A program made the position numbers and the translations under genes. Shown in pieces: positions 61,101 through 64,000 of a stretch of 64,000 bases of DNA; position 1 is the first letter of the stretch; every line of letters starts with the position of its first letter. Location: the NCBI GenBank assembly GCA_014773175.1, contig VXCM01003124.1, positions 38,913 to 102,912 on the forward strand. Direction: 5' to 3'. Origin of the DNA: Lucifuga dentata (Eukaryota > Chordata > Actinopteri > Ophidiiformes > Bythitidae). Below the pieces are notes generated by a model. The model had not been told where the DNA came from. It was given only the letters and a program-made list of their open reading frames with translations, and searched no databases.

Positions 61101-63108
61101 GGGCCATACTCAGACATGATCCTCCTTTTCCTGTTTACATAAAGAACCCCATAAGCCAAACTTGACATAAAGTGCTGAAGGTGAGTGACTGGCCCCTTTT
61201 TATGAGCCCCTAAATTGTTACGGTCCTTTACCTGTAACACCAAGCTCCCACCACACCTCCAATGAAGATAAGCAGGAAGGCCATGTAAGAGATCCACATG
61301 ATGACAGACATGGCGTCGATACCCAAGATTGTCCAGGGAGGGGGAAGAGGAGGGGGAACTGGTTTGGGCCCACAGGCCTTTGTGCAGTCCTGACAGGAGC
61401 AGGGACCCGAACCATCTTCCAGGCCCTCTGTGCAGTTGTATGTCTTATTGTTCATAGGAGTGAAGCCAGACTCTGGGACATCTATAGTGGTGAAAAAAAA
61501 ATGCATTTCATTATTCATCCACGGAATGAGAGATGTAACAAAGGCATATAATAGTAGAAAATACTGAAATTCATATAAAATCGAGAAAAAGTAATGCTGT
61601 ATTTTTTCTGCAGCAGCACCACAATGTTATGAAATAATTTACCTGAGAATACAGGGTCAATAGGGAAGGGACTCTGGCCATTGTTAATATCAAACATGTA
61701 CTGGATCCAGTTCGTAGCATTGCAGGCCGCTGCATCTTTGCCGCACAGAAGTGACAAGGCCTTCACATTGCTAGATGGTGCCTGGACATCCTTGCAAGCA
61801 TTGTACATGGCTTTTAAAAAAAAAGAAAAAAAGAAGTTATTTTGGGGAAAAAAAACATGCACTTGAGTTTTCTTACTCATCCACAGACAGCTAAATATTT
61901 TCATCCCTGTATTCTCCCATAACAACTGTTTTATTTTCCCAAACAAGAAACAATTCTGATCATTACTCACTCAAAGAATTACCCAAGTAAGAGCATGAGT
62001 TCATGTGAGGAAGTGATGCAGTTTGTTCAGCAGATTTGTCATGTTCTGCTGTGTGTGTGACTATTAATACTTGCAGTGTTTTTCTAAAATATACTGGGAA
62101 GATAATACTGGCTTTTAATTTAAAAGCAACATCTGGCTACTGTGTGCACTCACCGCCAGCAAATGTTTTCCCAACATAGTACTGAAGCTCCACCACATTG
62201 GATTTGTTGGCTAGATGTTTGTCCGGCGTGATCTGGGTGACATTCATGAACACACTCTGGTGGGGGCTGCATGTCAACTCACAGAACAGGTTCATCAAAT
62301 TGAAGAAACAGGCAGGACACCTGCACATGGTTGTATCAAGAAAGAGAAGCAGCGTTTAAAAAAGAGAAACAAAAGGCTCGTCACATAAACAGTGTTAAGG
62401 TTTAACTATAAAAGATCTGGAAAGAAAAACACGGTGAAGTCAACAAAAAGGTATAAAGATAAGACAAAATGCACATTTCAGCAAATTCCAGTCATTCCAC
62501 GGTGAGCTATTTTGCCTCTGACCCACTATTTGGATAATGAAAAGGCGAAGCTTGTTAAAGTTACAACATTTAACATTTGAGCACCCCGTGTACTTGGAAG
62601 TTTACAGCAGCAGATAACGTATTCTTCGTGCAAAGAAATTCACAGAGCAAGAAGAACAACAAGAACTCCTCCAAGTATGTCATATGTTCAGTTAGTTAAT
62701 GTTATAACTGGAGTGCATACCGGGACAAGAACTGCAGCGGCAGCTGTAGACTCCCTTTCAGAGTGCGCAGCTGATCAACATTGCAGCACAGGCTTCGGCT
62801 TCCATAGTCATAACCAGGGCAAAGCTCCTGCATATAAAGACAAAATTATAACGTCATCAATTTGTCTGATAAAGTCTCGTAACATTTTTCATCAGTGCAA
62901 AATTGAAGACAACTTTAATGTAGAAGCATGCAACAGAAGTTTGTTCCTGAGGCTGGATAAAAGCATCAAGGGGCCGTACCGTGAGGAGGTCATAACCCTC
63001 AGGATCTAGTGGGATGGGAGGTCCAGTGTAGTTACAGTTGTATTTTTTGCCGGGCACCTTGGTGGACTCTCCACACTCTCCATACCACACACAGTGCTGC
63101 GCCTGAGC
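52022..63108 (-). CDS. npc1: npc1, NPC intracellular cholesterol transporter 1, exons 2-25 (5' end outside window)
   Basis: Twenty-four exons on the minus strand join with GT-AG junctions and consistent phases. Removing a 67-bp assembly duplication in exon 10 gives 3762 bp (1253 residues plus stop). With the missing signal-peptide exon (19 codons in human) this matches the 1278 residues of human NPC1. Role (family knowledge): a polytopic lysosomal membrane protein that takes cholesterol from NPC2 and passes it through the membrane. Visible parts in order: Cys-rich N-terminal sterol-binding domain, Pro-rich linker ([10 protein letters not shown]), first membrane helix, luminal domain C, sterol-sensing domain with GVDNIF, Cys-rich luminal domain I, C-terminal helices, and the tail ERERLLNY, the equivalent of the human LLNF lysosomal sorting signal. 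Most exon lengths equal the human ones as I recall them. It converges on cables1. Confidence 0.96.
52229..52391 (-). CDS. npc1: npc1 exon 24
   Basis: 163 bp, equal to human. Encodes [38 protein letters not shown] and [14 protein letters not shown]. Acceptor TTCACAG, donor ATAG|GTCAGA. Confidence 0.96.
52578..52691 (-). CDS. npc1: npc1 exon 23
   Basis: 114 bp, equal to human. Encodes [20 protein letters not shown] then [15 protein letters not shown]. Acceptor TTCCAG, donor TCC|GTAAGT. Confidence 0.95.
52692..53738. repeat. npc1 intron 22 with a diverged tandem duplication
   Basis: Two head-to-tail units, 53012-53154 and 53155-53284, share GATTTTAAGGG, CCATGATCCAAA or CATGATCCAAA, CAGCTGATCAC, ATTCTATCACTCTATTGA and TGTTCCAA in the same order, with differences along their length. 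The rest of the intron is unremarkable. Confidence 0.75.
53739..53970 (-). CDS. npc1: npc1 exon 22 (C-terminal membrane helices)
   Basis: 232 bp, equal to human. Encodes [37 protein letters not shown] and [19 protein letters not shown]. Acceptor TTTACAG, donor ATG|GTGAGA. Confidence 0.96.
54023..54076. repeat. 25-bp inverted repeat with 4-base loop and one mismatch
   Basis: Arms 54023-54047 and 54052-54076 pair along GTGAAAG(T/C)AGCTATTATGAGCACTT with one mismatch and the loop TGTC. It lies in npc1 intron 21, 53 bases from exon 22. Confidence 0.9.
54763..55350 (-). mobile_element. TTAA-flanked MITE, family A, copy 10
   Basis: Left end GTAA|AGGACCATACCACC (target base changed from TTAA), right end GGTGGTATGGTCTT|TTAA. 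Complete internal core. It lies in npc1 intron 21 and ends 42 bp from the donor side of exon 21. Confidence 0.86.
55392..55577 (-). CDS. npc1: npc1 exon 21
   Basis: 186 bp, six codons shorter than human. Encodes [38 protein letters not shown] and ends KVFAY with a split Ser at AG|GTAAAT. The shortening falls in the loop before the last membrane block. The Ile in ARILADN matches human Ile1061, the site of the common disease variant. Confidence 0.94.
55701..55726. repeat. (TAA)n microsatellite
   Basis: About eight AAT/TAA units in npc1 intron 20. Confidence 0.9.
55821..55950 (-). CDS. npc1: npc1 exon 20 (Cys-rich loop)
   Basis: 130 bp, equal to human. It is not visible as its own open frame from a Met, but splicing gives [19 protein letters not shown], then [11 protein letters not shown] and KCGKG. 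The GKQRP motif matches the human region around Pro1007. Acceptor TTTGCAG, donor GG|GTAATT. Confidence 0.93.
56412..56527 (-). CDS. npc1: npc1 exon 19 (luminal domain I)
   Basis: 116 bp, equal to human. Encodes [19 protein letters not shown] then [15 protein letters not shown]. Acceptor TGCCAG, donor TCCG|GTAAAA. Confidence 0.95.
56713..56903 (-). CDS. npc1: npc1 exon 18 (luminal domain I)
   Basis: 191 bp, equal to human. Encodes [20 protein letters not shown] and [14 protein letters not shown]. Ends inside a Tyr codon at TA|GTAAGT. Confidence 0.95.
57004..57093 (-). CDS. npc1: npc1 exon 17 (membrane helix)
   Basis: 90 bp, equal to human. Encodes [19 protein letters not shown] and [11 protein letters not shown]. 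Acceptor TGCTAG, donor GAC|GTAAGT. Confidence 0.95.
57249..57383 (-). CDS. npc1: npc1 exon 16 (cytosolic loop)
   Basis: 135 bp, two codons shorter than human. Encodes [26 protein letters not shown] and EWMRPIV. Donor GTA|GTACGT. Confidence 0.94.
57639..57766 (-). CDS. npc1: npc1 exon 15 (sterol-sensing domain end)
   Basis: 128 bp, equal to human. Encodes [20 protein letters not shown] and [20 protein letters not shown]. Ends GAG|GTGAGA. Confidence 0.95.
57924..58038 (-). CDS. npc1: npc1 exon 14 (sterol-sensing domain)
   Basis: 115 bp, equal to human. Encodes [18 protein letters not shown] and [19 protein letters not shown]. Ends TTGG|GTATAC. Confidence 0.95.
58145..58327 (-). CDS. npc1: npc1 exon 13 (sterol-sensing domain)
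   Basis: 183 bp, equal to human. Encodes [17 protein letters not shown] and [19 protein letters not shown] followed by VDNIF, the core of the sterol-sensing domain shared with SCAP, HMG-CoA reductase and Patched. Confidence 0.96.
58442..58645 (+). repeat. Probable retroelement tail in npc1 intron 12
   Basis: Lies between npc1 exons 13 and 12. The GGGACAATAAAGTTTACCTT motif suggests a non-LTR retroelement tail. The 67-codon open frame across it has no recognisable domain and is probably not a gene. Confidence 0.35.
58828..59017 (-). CDS. npc1: npc1 exon 12 (start of sterol-sensing domain)
   Basis: 190 bp, equal to human. Encodes [32 protein letters not shown] and the helix [12 protein letters not shown]. 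Ends RRLM|GTAAGC. Confidence 0.95.
59103..59205 (-). CDS. npc1: npc1 exon 11
   Basis: 103 bp, equal to human. Encodes [20 protein letters not shown] and KALAWEK. The donor is GA|GTGAGA, giving phase 2 into exon 12. Confidence 0.94.
59648..59815 (-). CDS. npc1: npc1 exon 10, interrupted by a false 67-bp duplication
   Basis: The exon runs from the acceptor CAACAG to the donor GATG|GTGAGC and encodes [20 protein letters not shown] then [13 protein letters not shown]. As assembled it is 168 bp, because 59656-59721 is repeated exactly at 59723-59788 around a single N at 59722. Removing one copy and the N gives 101 bp, the human exon length, with the frame intact. The duplication is therefore almost surely an assembly fault. 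Confidence 0.92.
60085..60311 (-). CDS. npc1: npc1 exon 9 (luminal domain C)
   Basis: 227 bp, equal to human. Encodes [29 protein letters not shown] and [17 protein letters not shown]. The GDEFYVYAD loop matches the second NPC2-contact loop (human GDDFFVYAD). Confidence 0.95.
60530..60900 (-). CDS. npc1: npc1 exon 8 (second helix, luminal domain C)
   Basis: 371 bp, equal to human. Encodes WGSFCVRRP, a membrane helix, [14 protein letters not shown] and the [13 protein letters not shown] block. The loop IYVPYFGG corresponds to the NPC2-binding loop, which in human reads IYQPYPSG (recalled). Confidence 0.95.
61048..61130 (-). CDS. npc1: npc1 exon 7
   Basis: 83 bp. Encodes the short cytosolic segment [15 protein letters not shown]. 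Acceptor AAACAG, donor CAAG|GTAACG. Somewhat longer than the human exon but phase-compatible. Confidence 0.9.
61232..61481 (-). CDS. npc1: npc1 exon 6 (linker and first membrane helix)
   Basis: 250 bp, equal to human. Encodes [14 protein letters not shown], the Pro-rich linker, and the first helix beginning [17 protein letters not shown]. Ends WCY plus a split Arg at AG|GTAAAG. Confidence 0.95.
61643..61810 (-). CDS. npc1: npc1 exon 5
   Basis: 168 bp, equal to human. The acceptor is TTTAAAAG after a long pyrimidine run. Encodes [35 protein letters not shown] and PVFS. Ends at TCAG|GTAAAT. Confidence 0.95.
62154..62320 (-). CDS. npc1: npc1 exon 4
   Basis: 167 bp, 9 bp shorter than human as I recall it. 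Encodes [19 protein letters not shown], a signature of the N-terminal domain, and NVTQITP with glycosylation sequons (NVT, NKS). Ends at GGCG|GTGAGT. Confidence 0.95.
62721..62827 (-). CDS. npc1: npc1 exon 3
   Basis: 107 bp, the same length as the human exon. Starts ELCPGY after TATGCAG and ends in a split Arg codon (CG|GTATGC). Encodes [13 protein letters not shown]. The Gln in VDQL corresponds to human Gln79, another sterol-pocket residue. Confidence 0.94.
62980..63108 (-). CDS. npc1: npc1 exon 2 (start of N-terminal domain)
   Basis: 129 bp, phase 0 at both ends, entered after CTTACAG and left at ACG|GTACGG. Encodes CVWYGECG and [11 protein letters not shown]. The Asn in KYNC is the position of human Asn41, which contacts the cholesterol 3-hydroxyl. 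It is two codons longer than human between CGECG and KYNC. Confidence 0.93.
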
Positions 63109-64000
63109 CTGTAAGTAGCAACAGCCATGACACAATGATGCTTTAGCCACTGAGTTTCCACAGCATGCATCTCATCTTTGTGTTTCAATTTTTCTGTCTG
63201 CATATACTCCACTTTTTTGGTGTGACCTTGTAAATTGTGCAAAGGCTTATCCTCTTAAAAAAAAATTGTTTATTTTGTCTAGTGGGCATAAGAACAAGGC
63301 TCGTCTTAAGATTGAACATTTTCCAGATTCAACACCTATTCAGGTTTCATTTCTTGTGTTTCTAGTATCTTTAATGGTGCGTGTGGAACCCAAAATTTCA
63401 CTTATGCAAAAATGTGTTGCTTTTTAATTTGGCATTTGAGGATTTAGACTTTCAATAAAGACTGAGTTGCCCTCAGTTTAGACAAAGACCGTTTATCAAA
63501 AACTATCTTGTTTGAGTCAACAGATTTCTATGCAGCTCCTCGCAACACTCAGAGTTGTTATGACTATGAGTTGTATTTTAGTACCTGACACACATTTTAA
63601 AAATGTATGTGTGAAAAAATACAATTGAAATCATTTTGAAAAGGATTTTAGTACCACTTGCCAACATGTGCAAATTTCTCTACTAACTGATTATTCAGCA
63701 TCAGAACCCTCACATGTTCTTCGTTGGGAGGGGGAATTAGGGAAGTTAATTCACTTAGTTTACAAATGTTTGAGTAAACCCAGAGGTACAAACTGTCCTA
63801 TTCGTGTGTTTGAGATTAAGTTCAAGGCCAACTCATTACTTTCTTAGTGTGAGTTTAATGCAGTTGCAGATTAGGGCAGTAAGCTGTCAACCTACAATGG
63901 TGGTAACTGGGCCAAATATTTGTCTAATGTCATTTTAAAGTCTTCTTCTTTTCCTTTCGGCTTTCCCTTCAGGGGTCACCACAGCGAATCATCTGCCTCC
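63109..64000. other. npc1 intron 1 (partial), exon 1 not in window
   Basis: No minus-strand open frame with a signal peptide and a donor site is visible here, so exon 1 probably lies beyond the window edge. The last 58 bases match a dispersed fish repeat. Confidence 0.6.
63943..64000 (+). repeat. Start of a dispersed fish repeat at the window edge
   Basis: TTTCGGCTTTCCCTTCAGGG followed by GTCACCACAGCGAATCATCT is a phrase I know as a highly repeated element end in teleost genomes. It runs off the window. Confidence 0.5.

Overview
This is a vertebrate nuclear window, and it looks like a ray-finned fish. It is A+T-rich, has long introns, carries many di-, tri- and tetranucleotide microsatellites, and has a dense load of short DNA-transposon derivatives. 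It holds two recognisable protein-coding genes facing each other (tail to tail). I see no rRNA gene, functional tRNA gene, CRISPR array or prokaryotic feature.

Layout. Positions 1-23753 are intergenic, built from microsatellites, TTAA-flanked MITEs (miniature inverted-repeat transposable elements), a Tc1-like MITE and a few non-repetitive patches that could be conserved regulatory DNA. Positions 23754-43512 (+) hold a complete cables1 gene (Cdk5 and Abl enzyme substrate 1): ten coding exons with consensus splice sites, 543 codons and a cyclin-box-like C-terminus. Positions 43513-52021 are the convergent intergenic space with the 3' UTRs of both genes. Positions 52022-63108 (-) hold npc1, the lysosomal cholesterol exporter: exons 2 to 25 are present, and only the signal-peptide exon lies beyond the right edge. 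In mammals CABLES1 and NPC1 also sit close together and convergent, but with TMEM241, RIOK3 and RMC1 between them. None of these three is visible here.

The most interesting repeat is a family of at least ten elements flanked by TTAA, with ends reading AGGACCATACC and terminal inverted repeats of about 110 bp. One longer copy (8151-9166) carries about 350 bp of extra internal sequence encoding the start of a THAP zinc-finger domain. TTAA targets, AGG ends and a THAP protein together point to the Kolobok superfamily, so the short copies are probably its non-autonomous offspring. A second TTAAAGGGG family (33592-34161 and about 2850-3142) and a possible third member (22772-23016) are also present.

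The assembly has a clear technical fault. Single N characters are flanked by direct duplications of 61-67 bp, or by homopolymers. These look like unmerged overlapping contig ends. One falls inside npc1 exon 10 and gives a false 67-bp insertion and frameshift; the gene itself is probably intact.

The two genes have separate jobs. Cables1 links cyclin-dependent kinases to tyrosine kinases, and Npc1 moves cholesterol out of lysosomes. Their neighbourhood reflects old chromosomal linkage, not a shared pathway.
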